Source: Pectinophora gossypiella
Taxonomy: Eukaryota > Arthropoda > Insecta > Lepidoptera > Gelechiidae
Length of the DNA stretch: 64,000 nucleotides
Direction of reading: 5' to 3'
NCBI RefSeq assembly: GCF_024362695.1
Contig: NC_065426.1
Coordinates: forward strand, 9,640,236 to 9,704,235
Shown: positions 48,857 through 59,204 of the stretch, piece by piece
Position numbering within the stretch: position 1 is the stretch's first letter
How the letters are laid out: each line of letters starts with the position of its first letter
The notes under the pieces: generated by a model
Database searches by the model: none
What the model saw: only the letters and a program-made list of their open reading frames with translations
Told to the model about the DNA's origin: nothing
Position numbers and translations under genes: made by a program

Positions 48857-49160
48857 CATATATAATATAATATATAAACTAACAATAGGCCAAATCTCTA
48901 CAAAATAATCTCTACGTCTCTTACTATCGCTAAACCAACCTCGTTTGTATGAAGTGTCCTGGGTGTGACTAAAGGTGCTATAGACTTGAGCATTCACTTG
49001 TAACAGAACATCGAGCATTCGCCATTTTTATATTTGTCGAACTGAACAACGTGCCGAGCCAAGCATAGAGCCAAACATTGCTATGAACATTTTCATGAGC
49101 AAGAACGCTCTATAGAATGCTCGCTAAATTTTTTTCGTATTTTTCTCGTATTGTAACATT
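48857..49160. other. No recognised feature
   Basis: GAGCATTCGC and GAATGCTCGC words recur inverted around 49010 and 49115, but no boundaries are evident. Confidence 0.35.
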
Positions 49161-49170
49161 CGCACAAGTT

Positions 49171-49488
49171 CTTCTTCTTATCGTGTGGGTAGAATACCAA
49201 CCTCATCAACCCTGGTGTCAGGGTTATAATTGAGCCGCCAAAGGCCCCTGACATGGCTCACGTAACGATTACTCACTTACATCAGTAAATAGTAACCGGG
49301 ACCAACGGCTTAACGTGCCTTCCGAAGCACGGATCATTTACTTACTTTCGGACAATCAGGTGATCGGCCTGTAATGTCCTAACCAAACTAGGGATCACAA
49401 AGTGATTTTTGTGATATGCCCCCACCGGGATTCGAACCCGGGGCCTCCGGATTGTGAGTCCAACGCTCAACCACTGGACCACAGAGGC
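49171..49488 (-). mobile_element. SINE-A, full length
   Basis: Perfect 10-bp target duplication CGCACAAGTT (49161-49170, 49489-49498). Complete tail, CCTGGTGTCAGGGTTATAAT, central domain, CCACCGGGATTCGAACCCGG, head CCACTGGACCACAGAGGC. 318 bp. Confidence 0.92.
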
Positions 49489-49517
49489 CGCACAAGTTTA
49501 TCAGCACCTTAATATAA

Positions 49518-49612
49518 GATCCAGAAGGGGTGAGGTTCGCGCCCGATACTAAGGCGCGGGGCAGGGAGTTACCGTTCTATACGTAGTATTATTTTTTATT
49601 CTATGGTCTAAA
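49518..49612 (-). repeat. Repeat U fragment
   Basis: GGTGAGGTTCGCGCCCGATA, GGAGTTACCGTTCTATACGT, AGTATTATTTTTTATTCTAT. Confidence 0.5.
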
Positions 49613-50287
49613 TGTGTGACCCAAGTTTACAAGTCAATTTAAAAATAGAAAGTAAACAGAACGCAACATCCTTTAAGCCGCTTTTTTCCAGTTATTCGTA
49701 TATTACCCTGTCAGTCAGTCCGTCGACAATTTCAAGCCTGTCGACTTGAAAATCGATGAGCAAACCGTGACGACACTTTTTCTTTTCTTTCTTTCTTTTT
49801 CTTTTATCCTTTTACCACCTACGGTGTTTCTATGGGCAACGTATCTTTGTGTGAATATTAAAATGGATATTCAATTGCTTCCTCATTATATTTTGTTATT
49901 AGTTGTTGTTGCCAATTTTTTAATGGGTCGCACAAAATTGTTTAAAGTGGTCATTCCGGATTGTATAAATAACATTTTTTTAAATGTGTATGTTTCCCTT
50001 AAATACACTCACCTACAAAAAACCTTTTAAATAAATACCTACAGGGTGCTAAATTACACTTCAAGAATCTTAGAATAGAATAGAAAGAAATAGAAATAGT
50101 TTATTATAAAAGGACGCCACACTCAAAAAAGACAATAATATCAAATATCCACTAAACAATTAGAAAAAAAAGCAAGACGGATGTTTGTCGAAAGATCATA
50201 AGGTGGTGGACTTTTAGTCCCCATTTGGATTTAGATGCATAATTTTATCAGACATGTATGTCTTCAGAGTAACTCAGTACAGTTAGT
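49613..50287. other. No recognised feature
   Basis: AT-rich. A 94-codon plus-strand frame (49746-50030) is hydrophobic and phenylalanine/leucine-rich but has no neighbour, no recognised domain and base composition like its flanks; not called. Confidence 0.4.
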
Positions 50288-51112
50288 GGCCCCGATTCCT
50301 GCAGACACATCCTAATTTTATTTTAACACTTTCAAGGACAGAACGTCTAATGACGTTCCGATTCCAAGGTGTCATATATTACCAATTATGAACCATCAAT
50401 GACCCATGATCTCTATCCGTGAAAGGGTTAACACTTTCAAGGACAGAACGTCTAATGACGTTCCGATTCCAAGGTGTCATATTACCTATTATGAACCATC
50501 AATGACCCATGATCTCTGTCCGTGAAAGGGTTAAGTTATACCCTTCGTTTTCTTATTCACCGAAAAGGAAAGGGATGGATGATTGACAACTTGTATAGTT
50601 GGTGGAGGCTGCTATGGAAGCTCCTTTCTTAGCAGCCTCCGATCCCAAGAATTACTAATTCGCAGGGCCAACACACAACACACATACACATACACACACA
50701 CGCGTACCACTAATATACGTGAACTCGTCTGCCCCTACTACTTTAATTAATACGTGGTTAACTGTAATTAGCTTCACTAGCTTATAACATAATATTATTG
50801 TAAAGTATTGTAAATGAGCTGTTGTTAACCTGAATAAATAAAATAAAAAAAAACTTTTAATTTTAGAATGAAAGAACAACCCGCGCGAATAAAATAGGCA
50901 ACTCGCTTATATGCAATTCGTGTGACGTGTGCTGACAGCTTAATTCTTTCGGGTTATTGGCCAATATAAAATGTTGGAAGGGTTTTTTAAATTTCTGCCT
51001 AAAATTAACGTGTGTTCCATAAATTTTATGCTTGTCGATTACCCGTCCCTTTCCTTTCCGGTGGATAAGAAAATGACAGGTATAACTTAGACGGTTTATA
51101 CCAGAATCAGCA
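50288..51112 (+). mobile_element. Fold-back S with nested MITE-H pair and LINE tail
   Basis: Begins GGCCCCGATTCCTGCAGACA, CCTAATTTTATTTTAA; after the MITE-H pair continues GTTATACCCTTCGTTTTCTT, GAAAAGGAAAGGGATGG (to about 50590). 50591-50889 holds other DNA ending in a LINE-like AATAAATAAAATAAAA tail (50833). S resumes TTGACGTGTGCTG-like at 50925 to CCAGAATCAGCACC. Confidence 0.6.
50327..50530. mobile_element. Two MITE-H in tandem sharing one TTAA
   Basis: First 50327-50427, second 50432-50530, with TTAA at 50323, 50428 and 50531. Both read CACTTTCAAGGACAGAACGT ... CCGTGAAAGGG in the same orientation. The copies differ by a few bases (for example ATATATTACCAAT against ATATTACCTAT). Confidence 0.9.
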
Positions 51113-51384
51113 CCATTGAAACACTAAAACTAAACTAAAAACAGTATCAATGTATTATTAATGAAAATACGCATTTAAATTCAATTACAATGATGCAATC
51201 GATCTGGATTCGAGTACAACAATGCTAATCCTTGTTTTAAATGAATCATTTATTTTTATTCAAAACTCATTTAAATATTTATTATTTGCAAGATGACGCA
51301 TTGTTTTCAGGCGTTTATCCACGGTTGAAAACCAATGTAATGTTTGCTATTGAATAGAATTTAGTGTACTTAAGTAGTTTTTTG
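51113..51384. other. No recognised feature
   Basis: AT-rich, unique. Confidence 0.4.
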
Positions 51385-51677
51385 AGGAGCTCGGTGGCGC
51401 AGCGGTAAACGCGCTCGGTCCGCGATTGTTGAAGTAAAGCAACTTTCGCAGAGGCCGGTCATAGGATGGGTGACCACAAAAAAAAAAGTTTTCATCTCGA
51501 GCTCCTCCGTGCTTCGGAAGGCACGTTAAGCCGTTGGTCCCGGCTGCATTAGCAGTCGTTAATAACCACCAATCCGCAGTGGGCCCGCGTGGTGGTTTAA
51601 GGCCCGATCTCCCTATCCATCCATAGGGAAGGCCCGTGCCCCAGCAGTGGGGACGTTTATGGGCTGATGATGATGAA
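51385..51677 (+). mobile_element. SINE-F, full length
   Basis: GGAGCTCGGTGGCGCAGCGG, GAAGTAAAGCAACTTTCGCA, GGTCATAGGATGGGTGACCA, A-run, central domain, GTGGTTTAAGGCCCGATCTC, GCCCCAGCAGTGGGGACGTT, tail TGATGATGATGAA. Nearly identical to 23368 and 63537. Confidence 0.88.
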
Positions 51678-51719
51678 GTAGTTTTTTATTTTGTTTAACT
51701 AGGTAAGATTGGCTGGCTT

Positions 51720-51846
51720 TTTTTTACCTTTGATGGGTTTGCTCTTGGCCCCCGACTTGCCCGAAGGTATTGACGAGGCCTAAGATGGAGCTAGCCCAGA
51801 AGGTGCTTGTTCACTCTAGCCTTGAAATCACCCGGATTATATGCAT
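51720..51846 (+). repeat. Repeat K copy
   Basis: TTTGATGGGTTTGCTCTTGG, CCCCCGACTTGCCCGAAGGT, ATTGACGAGGCCTAAGATGG, TTCACTCTAGCCTTGAAATC. The uninterrupted form of the target at 34751. Confidence 0.6.
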
Positions 51847-51864
51847 TTTATCATCTATCTGGTT

Positions 51865-52031
51865 TTTACCTGGTTGATGGTTGCGATGATTGCGAGTGTG
51901 GAGTATCACCACAAACTATGGCTCACCTTTTGTGCTGTCCTAAGTGCCCTAACATCTGCACTATTAAAGACCTGTACGAAGCCACCGAAAATGCCGTAAG
52001 CGTGGCCAATTATTGGTCAGCAAAAATTTAG
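51865..52031 (+). pseudogene. LINE C-terminal remnant (cysteine motif)
   Basis: Frame to the natural stop: DCECGVSPQTMAHLLCCPKC, then PNICTIKDLYEATENAVSVA, NYWSAKI. A CxCG..PQT..HLL..C motif followed by DL.EAT..A..VA..W is the extreme C-terminus of many insect non-LTR reverse transcriptases (Jockey/R1-like group). About 55 codons; catalytic domain absent. Confidence 0.65.
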
Positions 52032-52560
52032 TTTCGATCGCCATCGACTCGCAAAGAAGAAGATCATTTATCTTTGTCCGAATCATCTAGTCTATGCCAT
52101 ACATTTTATTCTGTTACACCGTCACTTTTCACAATAATTTTCAACTTGGCCAAGCAAGAAGCATGCATAAAAGAGTTAGGCAAGTCATAAAACATAATTA
52201 TACGTAATTATCTTAGTAACTTTGTGAAACATTTTCATCTTTTCTCAAAACCCTTATAGTCAAACCGATTAACTCCAGACTAGACATAGAATACTAGTTT
52301 AAAAACTATTAAAAATCGTTTAAATTGTAATTCACAAAGAGATAAACTTAAAGCGAAAAGCAATTTTGTTACTTTACAACGATTGGTGCAATTGTTAGGG
52401 CGGCGACACACTGGCGGAAGAGACGCGTGGTTTTGCGGGCAATTGGCGGTTAATCACACGTAGCGATTAATCATCGTTCGAGAGTGAGTCAAAATTGTAA
52501 AAAAAGGATTATTTTTTTAATAGTGCCTTAGTTTTTCCTCTCGAGCTGCTGATTACTTTT
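52032..52560. other. No recognised feature
   Basis: Unique. Slightly GC-richer at 52400-52480 (GGCGGCGACACACTGGCGGA). Confidence 0.45.
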
Positions 52561-52561
52561 T

Positions 52562-52690
52562 TATCGATAGCTTGTAATGTGGTATTTTTCTCCTTAGTGG
52601 GTTGTGAGGTGGATTACTTGGAGTTAACGACTGGTAACTTACGTCAGTAAGTGTATTTTAAATGATAAGTATCGATAGTTTGGCAACACT
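52562..52690 (+). promoter_or_regulatory. Two TATCGATA sites, second near GGCAACACT
   Basis: TATCGATA at 52562 and 52670; GGCAACACT at 52682. The pair in this order matches that at 8033-8049. No gene follows; biological role unproven. Confidence 0.3.
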
Positions 52691-52939
52691 ACAGTTTCCT
52701 TTCCATATGTGTAACTTGGCAATCAATTTCTGAACAACACAATTTGTACGTGTTGGTTTATAAAAATATCGATGACATTTATTTTATTGCAACTCAATAA
52801 ACACACTTTCACTTAATTAAATTATATCAATACTGGTTGGAACAAGCGATTATCGTTGCATTCCTGTTTTAACTTTTATTCCAAAGATGGCGTAAGATAA
52901 GCTCATAAAATTATTATTATTATTACTAGATATCTACTT

Positions 52940-53200
52940 TTTATTGATTCTCGAATTTGTTTTCGAATTCATGTTTGGATCATAAATGATTATCACGTGG
53001 TCAGCGGTGAAGGAAAACCCACATTCCCGAGAAACGCATTTCCGGAGGTATGTGACCTAATCTGTATTGGGCTGGTTGTCCCTTCGCGAGTCAGAAGGTC
53101 AGACAGGCAATCGCTTCTGTAATAAACCGGACCTGTCGAATCTTCAGGTTAGGTAAGCGGACCCTGTGAAAATGGCATAATGCTAGGGAAATTATGATGA
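52940..53200 (+). mobile_element. SINE-E body, head missing
   Basis: GAATTCATGTTTGGATCATA, TCAGCGGTGAAGGAAAACCC, GAGGTATGTGACCTAATCTG, GACCTGTCGAATCTTCAGGT, AAATGGCATAATGCTAGGGA. Confidence 0.75.
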
Positions 53201-53261
53201 TCCACTATTTATTTAAATGAATCTTTCGCTATTAGTAAAGGCCATGCTCATTAAGACACCA

Positions 53262-53790
53262 TGGTGTAACTATGAAATAGAAGAAAGAAGTTGGAAGGGC
53301 AAGTGAGCGCGAAAGGCGCGCCATACAAGTATGAGCAAATAGTTCATACTTCAACTTTGCACTCAACTCGTCCGCAAACTCTACGACGCACGGAGTTGCC
53401 TTCTGGGTAAATTTTCACTGAACCCTGGCCTTATTTGGTGAACTGCGGCACCCATATAACTTTATGTTTTCCAACTTAATATTAATTTAATCTGTGCATA
53501 TTTTAATGTATATGTGTGTCGTAGATTTTACTTAAATAAACTTTTTTATTATTATTTTTTTCAATAGTATTAAAACGTTGTCTTGTGCATTATAACCTAC
53601 AGGGCAAAGAAATATCGACATGTAAGGAGATCCGTCCCTATCAAGGAAAGCTAAAAACCAAAGGTCGGTGATTTATTAAGAAGCGTTAGAGCTATCGTAG
53701 TTATCTGTTTGCAGGAGTAGTAGTAAAATAGAGCGGGATTGAATTCGCGACAGCGGTTCTCATACCAAATGTGCGTTAGGGCCTGTACAA
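53262..53790 (+). repeat. Repeat L, copy 2
   Basis: GGCAAGTGAGCGCGAAAGGC, ACAAGTATGAGCAAATAGTT, GCACGGAGTTGCCTTCTGGG, GTTGTCTTGTGCATTATAAC, TATCTGTTTGCAGGAGTAGT, GACAGCGGTTCTCATACC. Between blocks lies a K-like/LINE tail (AAATAAACTTTTTTATTATT). Confidence 0.5.
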
Positions 53791-54193
53791 CCTTTTTCTT
53801 CTATTCCGTGAAAAACAAAAACGCATGCAGTTGGCACTGTTTTGTTGGTTGCGCAACCAACGAAACAAAATCGGCAAAATTTTTAAACAACCAACAAGAC
53901 TGTAATCCACTAAACTCTTAATAAGAATTATGTATTGTACACTCTATACCAGTGATCAGCAGTTATTACACACTGATATCTGGCTCAATAATAACCTTGA
54001 TAGTTGCAGAGGTTGGTCATCCGCCTAACAACCCACGCGACAGAAGATATGATACTTTTATTCTCTGCTTTCTCTTTAGTATAAGTACAATTGTTAATTA
54101 TGCACTCGGCGTATCAGTTTATTCATCTCGACAATGACGTTCAATCCTTTGTAATGCATCTTTACTAACTTGTAGCACCGCACAATTAACATA
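53791..54193. other. No recognised feature
   Basis: Unique DNA with short open frames only. Confidence 0.4.
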
Positions 54194-54415
54194 TTGCATT
54201 CAAAACAAAATAATTATACACGGGCCACGGGAAAGGTTCTGGAATGGCGACCACGTGTCGGACGACGCTCAGTGGGTAGGCCCGCTACAAGGTGGACCGA
54301 CGATCTGGTGAAGGTCGCGGGAAGCCGCTGGATGCGGGCAGCGCAGGACCGATCGTCGTGGAGATCCTTGGGGGAGGCCTATGCCCAGCAGTGGGCGTCA
54401 TACGGCTGATGATGA
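54194..54415 (+). pseudogene. RTE-clade LINE C-terminus, frame open
   Basis: Open frame to the natural stop: ATGKVLEWRPRVGRRSVGRP, ATRWTDDLVKVAGSRWMRAA, QDRSSWRSLGEAYAQQWASY-G, stop, with TGATGATGATG directly after. This is the standard C-terminal block of an RTE-type LINE (W.PR.GRRS.GRP..RW.DDL). 5'-truncated at about 65-70 codons. No lesions seen, so it is young or was inserted short. Confidence 0.85.
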
Positions 54416-54519
54416 TGTACGGGCCACTAGAACACCGTGGGGCAATGTTTTGCTGGTTGCGTATAAACAACCCGACCCGGTTGGTTCGGAACTTAATGAA
54501 GTTCGAGCAACCCAGCAGT

Positions 54520-54790
54520 GATTGTCGAATTTGTTATTGAATTCATGTTTGGATCATAAACAATTATCACGTGCTCAGCGGTGAAGGAAAACATCGTGAG
54601 GAAACCCACATTCTCGAGAAATGCATTTCGGAGGTACGTGACCTAACCTGTATTGGGCTGGTTTTGCCTTCGCGGGTTGGAAGGTCAGACAGGCAGTTGC
54701 TTCTGTAAAAAATCGGACCTGTCAAATCTTCAGGTTAGGTAAGCGGACCCTGTGAAAAACCCGATAACGCTAAGGAGATGATAATGACTA
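54520..54790 (+). mobile_element. SINE-E body
   Basis: GTGATTGTCGAATTTGTTAT, TCAGCGGTGAAGGAAAACAT, CATTTCGGAGGTACGTGACC, TGGAAGGTCAGACAGGCAGT, CCTGTGAAAAACCCGATAAC. tRNA-like head mostly lost. Confidence 0.75.
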
Positions 54791-54931
54791 AGGGATGATA
54801 TTTTTTAAAGAGATTTTTATAAAGTTATCAAATTTATTGAGGTGAGTTATCATGATTGCTTTTTTAAGGTGCTTTGGTTAGAGGGAGCTGATGGCGGGAA
54901 CTAAAGGATTTAGTGCGTTTTTTAAACCGCA

Positions 54932-55010
54932 GCGTTTCTCAACCTAGTATACGGCGTACTTATAATGGCGCCCCTAACGGCGCCCGTTGATTGGTAGAAA
55001 TTGTCCCAAA
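54932..55010 (+). mobile_element. hAT-like terminus
   Basis: CAGCGTTTCTCAACCTAGTA then ATGGCGCCCCTAACGGCGCC. CAG.G.TTCTCAACC is a widespread hAT terminal motif; no matching second end found. Confidence 0.4.
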
Positions 55011-55156
55011 TGTCAACTAATTGATTACTAAAGAAAGAAATTGGATAATTGGAATTGAAGATGCCTAGGATAAGTCACGAATTGTAATTGTTTAACCGTT
55101 CATACATAAGTCGTTTGTATAGGTACTAACATTCTATGGACTTTGTCCGAAATAAT

Positions 55157-55295
55157 AGTATTTTATGCAACAGTTGTATAAGAAGGGTCAAAAAATGCGA
55201 GTGGCGTGAGTTGCGATGTGAGCCTTGGCGAACATCGCAATAAGAAACGCCACGAGCATTTTTTGACCTAGTTATACAACGTTGCATACAATACT
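55157..55295. repeat. Inverted repeat, arms about 65 bp
   Basis: AGTATTTTATGCAACAGTTG, GGTCAAAAAATGCGAGTGGC, TTGCGATGTGAGCC pairs with GGCGAACATCGCAA, GCCACGAGCATTTTTTGACC, CAACGTTGCATACAATACT. Several mismatches; loop only a few bases. Possibly a fold-back DNA element. 55297-55860 after it shows no feature. Confidence 0.7.
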
Positions 55296-55296
55296 T

Positions 55297-55860
55297 TTTC
55301 TACGACGACGTAATTTTAAATGAAACAAAAATTATACAAAGAAAAATTTTATTTATAAAAATGAAGATGTAAATTTTGAATGGTATTGTGTGATATGGTA
55401 ATCAATAGTTCTTCATCCATTTTTCCTTTTTATTTTATACTTTTTAGTGTTTTGAAACGAAACACAAAAATTTTCCAATTTATTTTCCAACGCGCGGGAA
55501 AATGGCGGCAAATGTATACTTTTTTTATAGTATATCTATGGCACCAAACAAAGTAAAGGTGCCAGTTTCCAGGTCAAAAAAAAAAAACAACAACAATGCT
55601 TTTTTGGCGACATTATAGTACAGTTACACTTTGTAAACAATGCTTTTATAGGCCATAGAGCGTACACTTTTTCAAAGAGTTTAATTATGTATGTACTTAT
55701 ATTAGACTTTTTGGTTATTTAAAAATGCCAGATTAAAGTAGAGGAGTAGAAAAACGATATTTTTTATTTTTTTATTTATTTATTTATGAGTTTGAATTCG
55801 TATTTGGATTATAGATTATTGATATCGTGGTTTCCAGGATCTGTCTCCGGTTGATGGCAA
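55297..55860. other. No recognised feature
   Basis: AT-rich and unique. Repeat Q-like (55925: CGACTCTGCCTACCCCGATA) and SINE-A tail scraps (55995) come just after. Confidence 0.4.
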
Positions 55861-56317
55861 TAGGCTCGTCCCCTATTATATGGGATTTAAACATACACAC
55901 AACATACAAACATATTTTTACATACATACTTTACGACTCTGCCTACCCCGATACAGGCGTGATTATATACGCTCGCCTCGAAAGATGTAAATCTTCTATA
56001 GTGTGGGTCGTAAGGTGGATTACCAACCTCAACAACCCAAATATGTAACTAAGTAACGGTGAAACGCATAACCCTCCTTTTTGTTTCGCCGTAGTCGGGT
56101 AAAAAGAGTAAGTAAGTAAAATGTTTATTTTTCATAAAAAATACAGAAAATGTTGGTACGATAAAAAAGTAAACATTCCTGTTACAGCATAGAGCATAAT
56201 GTAAACCCAAACACCGATTTGTGTAATCTCGCATAAAACACCCACAGAACATTTACGATCTCTGTTTTGTATTTCAAATATCTTCTGAATACAATCCATA
56301 CATACATAAACAGTAAA

Positions 56318-56590
56318 CTCTTCTTCTATCGTATGGGTTTTGAGGTGGAATACCAATCTCATCAACCCTGGTGTCAGGGTTATTATTGAGCAGCCAAACG
56401 CGACATGGCTCATGTAACGACTACTTACATCAGTAAGTATTAACCGGGACCAACGGCTTAATCTGCCTTCAATCGGGTGATCAGCCTGTAATCTAAACAA
56501 ACTGGGGATCACAAAGTGATTCCCCCCGAGACTCAAACCCGGGACTTCGGGTCGTGAGCCCAATGCTCGACTACTGGACCACGAAGGTCG
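56318..56590 (-). mobile_element. SINE-A, minus strand
   Basis: Duplication AAACAGTAAA at 56308-56317 and 56597-56606. CTCTTCTTCTATCGTATGGG, CCTGGTGTCAGGGTTATTAT, a shortened centre (CTGCCTTCAATCGGGTGATC) and head TACTGGACCACGAAGGTCG. An internal deletion removes part of the central domain. Confidence 0.82.
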
Positions 56591-56606
56591 TTACACAAAC
56601 AGTAAA

Positions 56607-57025
56607 TTCTTAGGGGAGTAAGTAGCAAGAAAAATGTATGATAAACTGTATAATGACAGATTTACCTCAGTATCTTTCGACGTGATAAAATGCCTAGTCG
56701 CTTCATGGATGTACAAAAATGTTAAAAAAGAAAAATAACCAGCAATATTCGTTGTAATTTTAAATTGTTTTAACTTTCGTAATGTTTAAAAAACTAACGG
56801 CTATGGGCGTGTCCGACATGCACTTGGCAAGTTCTTTTTTAACGTCTTGATCTTAATACCTTTTCCATAACTAACAACTAATAATTCATTCATAACGGTC
56901 TAACAGTATGAGCCGCAACCTTGTACATTGACATTGCATTGGTTACGTCATGTTGACTTTGGTAACATGTTTATGATGGTCGCGTTGATAGCGATAAAAC
57001 GGTGAACTTATCGCGCTTTGACAGA
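56607..57025. other. No recognised feature
   Basis: Unique AT-rich sequence. Confidence 0.45.
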
Positions 57026-57036
57026 TACAGATTATA

Positions 57037-57368
57037 CATAACATAAACTGCCTATATACGTCTCACTGCTGGGCACAGGCCTCCCCTCAATCAACCGGAG
57101 GGGTATGGAGCATACTCCACCACGCTGCTCCACTGCGGGTTGATGGAGGTGTTTTTACGGCTAATAGCCGGGACCAACGGCTTAACGTGCCCTCCGAAGC
57201 ACGGAATCATCTTACTTTTTCGGACAATCAGGTGATTCAAGCCTGAAAAGTCCTTGCCAAACAAAGGACAGTCTCACAAAGTGATTTCGACAACGTCCCC
57301 ATCGGGAATCGAACCCGGACCTCCAGATCGTGAGCCTAACGCTCTAACCACTAGACCACAGAGGCTGT
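57037..57368 (-). mobile_element. SINE-B, full-length reference copy (332 bp)
   Basis: Perfect 11-bp duplication TACAGATTATA (57026-57036, 57369-57379). Minus-strand order: head GCCTCTGTGGTCTAGTGGTT, GGGTTCGATTCCCGATGGGG, ACTTTGTGAGACTGTCCTTT, central domain, GCTATTAGCCGTAAAAACAC, CTCCGGTTGATTGAGGGGAG, CCCAGCAGTGAGACGTATAT. Confidence 0.92.
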
Positions 57369-57464
57369 TACAGATTATATAACGCGTTATTAGGTAATTT
57401 CCCAGACGTACGTGGTATAACGTAAAACCCTCGCCCAGCTATACGAGTGAAGACCTCAACGGTT

Positions 57465-57755
57465 GCAGCGGAGATGGGAGCCATCGGTACGGCAATGCAG
57501 GACGGAAGGGGCAAGTCACAGGGACTGTAACCTGGAACCTGACAGAGGGCAGCAGTAACTGTCAGTACTATTCAGAGGCGGAGGACAGGAGTCCTAGTAC
57601 GGCTTTGAAATATACTACTCTGAGCGCCATCCCACTGATATCAGACAGAGTACTGCAGGGCGGAAAGCAAGAGGGAAACCACTGTCCTATTTTTCCCTAA
57701 AAAGTAGCATGGAGATTGCTACACCGAAAAAACGTGACTTTTAAATTAGTGATGT
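57465..57755 (+). mobile_element. Element-J, long copy
   Basis: GGGAGCCATCGGTACGGCAA, GCAGCAGTAACTGTCAGTAC, GGCGGAGGACAGGAGTCCTA, CAGAGTACTGCAGGGCGGAA, GCATGGAGATTGCTACACCG, ending TTTAAATTAGTGATGTGAA. Collinear with 27281-27580. Confidence 0.75.
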
Positions 57756-58036
57756 GAACTATAGATTTATTGTTGTAGGAAATTATTTTACTAATAGGTA
57801 AGTATCCCAACTGTCACAACTCGCCCGCTACTTGCATTCACTTGAATGTACAGTAATCCCCAAACTATTGAATCACAAGTTCGTTCGAATATTGGTTTAG
57901 GAAAGGTCTCAGGAAGGATTCTTCAAATGTACCAGCTTTGTGTTAGCCGAAGTTGGGCCAACATTTGCCGGCGTTTTAGTTGGTAACAAAACGCGTTGGT
58001 GTGGTAGCGTTGTGGTTGGTGTTGGTTGAGTTAGTT

Positions 58037-58358
58037 GGTGGCCTCCGTGGTCCAGTTATTGAGCGTTGGACTCACGATCCGGATGCCCCGGGTTCGAATC
58101 CCGGTGGGAACATATCACAAAAAATACTTTGTGATCCCTAGTTTGGTTAGGACATTACAGGTAAATCACCTGATTGTCTGAAAGTAAAAAGATCCGTGCT
58201 TCGGAAGGCACGTTAAGCCGTTGGTCCCGCTTACCACTTACTGATGTAAGTAAGTAGTCGTTACATGTGTCAGGGGCGTTTGGCGGCTCAATAGTAACCC
58301 TGACACCAGGGTTGATGAGGTTGGTATTCCACTTCACAACCCACACGATAGAAGCAGA
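58037..58358 (+). mobile_element. SINE-A, full length
   Basis: GGCCTCCGTGGTCCAGTTAT, GGGTTCGAATCCCGGTGGGA, central domain, CTGACACCAGGGTTGATGAG, CACACGATAGAAGCAGA. Imperfect direct repeats of about 34 bp lie outside it at 57956-57989 and 58362-58396. Confidence 0.85.
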
Positions 58359-58396
58359 AAGGCCAATATTTGCCAGGGTTTTAGTTGGTAACAGTA

Positions 58397-58704
58397 CTAA
58401 CATACTGTTAGACAAACTGTGGTGTACGTGACCAAATATTGGTAGACATGTCTGGTTACAAGGCCAACGATACACAATAAGGAAAGAATGTTTCACCCAG
58501 TTATGATAAATTATCTACAACCTTTACCTTGGATTTCGTTATAAAATTATCATTTTCAAGGCTTGTTTACGCCTTTTTGATGAGGAAAGTCTGATGTCTA
58601 TTCAGTCTAGCTTTGAAAACTCCGTGATTAAGTATGTGTAGTTACTGAACACTCCAGTAAGCTATTCCAAGTCATTCGCTGCCGCATAAGGCGATTCACA
58701 CACA
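58397..58704. other. No gene; repeat K-like trace
   Basis: 58565-58700 (CGCCTTTTTGATGAGGAAAG, TTCAGTCTAGCTTTGAAAAC, CAAGTCATTCGCTGC) weakly resembles the repeat K coding-like part. Confidence 0.3.
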
Positions 58705-58960
58705 CGATTCCCGGTGAGGACATATCACAAATATAACTTTGTGGTCTCTAGTTTGGTTAGGACATTACAGGCTGATCACCTGATTGTCCGAAAGTAAGAC
58801 GACCCGCTGCTTCGGAAGGCACGTTAAGCCGTTGGTTCCGGTTACTACTTACTGATGTAAATACCTAAGTAGTCGTTATATGAGTCATGTCAGGGGCTTT
58901 TGGCAGCTCAATAGTAACCCTGACACCAGGGTTGATGGGGTTGGTAATCCACCTCACTAT
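58705..58960 (+). mobile_element. SINE-A, head truncated
   Basis: ACGATTCCCGGTGAGGACAT, GTTTGGTTAGGACATTACAG, GCTTCGGAAGGCACGTTAAG, CTGACACCAGGGTTGATGGG, ending TCCACCTCACTATAG. Confidence 0.8.
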
Positions 58961-59204
58961 AGCGAGAATATAGACGTGAGCTTATGTGTAACATAACATA
59001 TCAAGTGACAGTGCAGTCTCAAATACGCGTATGACGGCAAAATGACAAAATGTATAAGAAAGCTATCTCCTATCATCAATCACATTGACATCAATTTACC
59101 CATTAGATCATAATCAATCAATTGATGGCAGTTCGGCGAATAAGTTGTCAATTTTGAATGAGGGAAATCTGTAACGGTGCGTATGTGGGTGTTTTTGCAA
59201 TCTC

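Noticed and set aside
49746..50030. 94-codon hydrophobic frame
   Set aside because: It resembles membrane segments only because of T-rich composition; no family, neighbours or signals support it.
56132..56563. 143-codon minus-strand open frame
   Set aside because: It is mostly a translated SINE-A and adjoining AT-rich DNA; not a gene.
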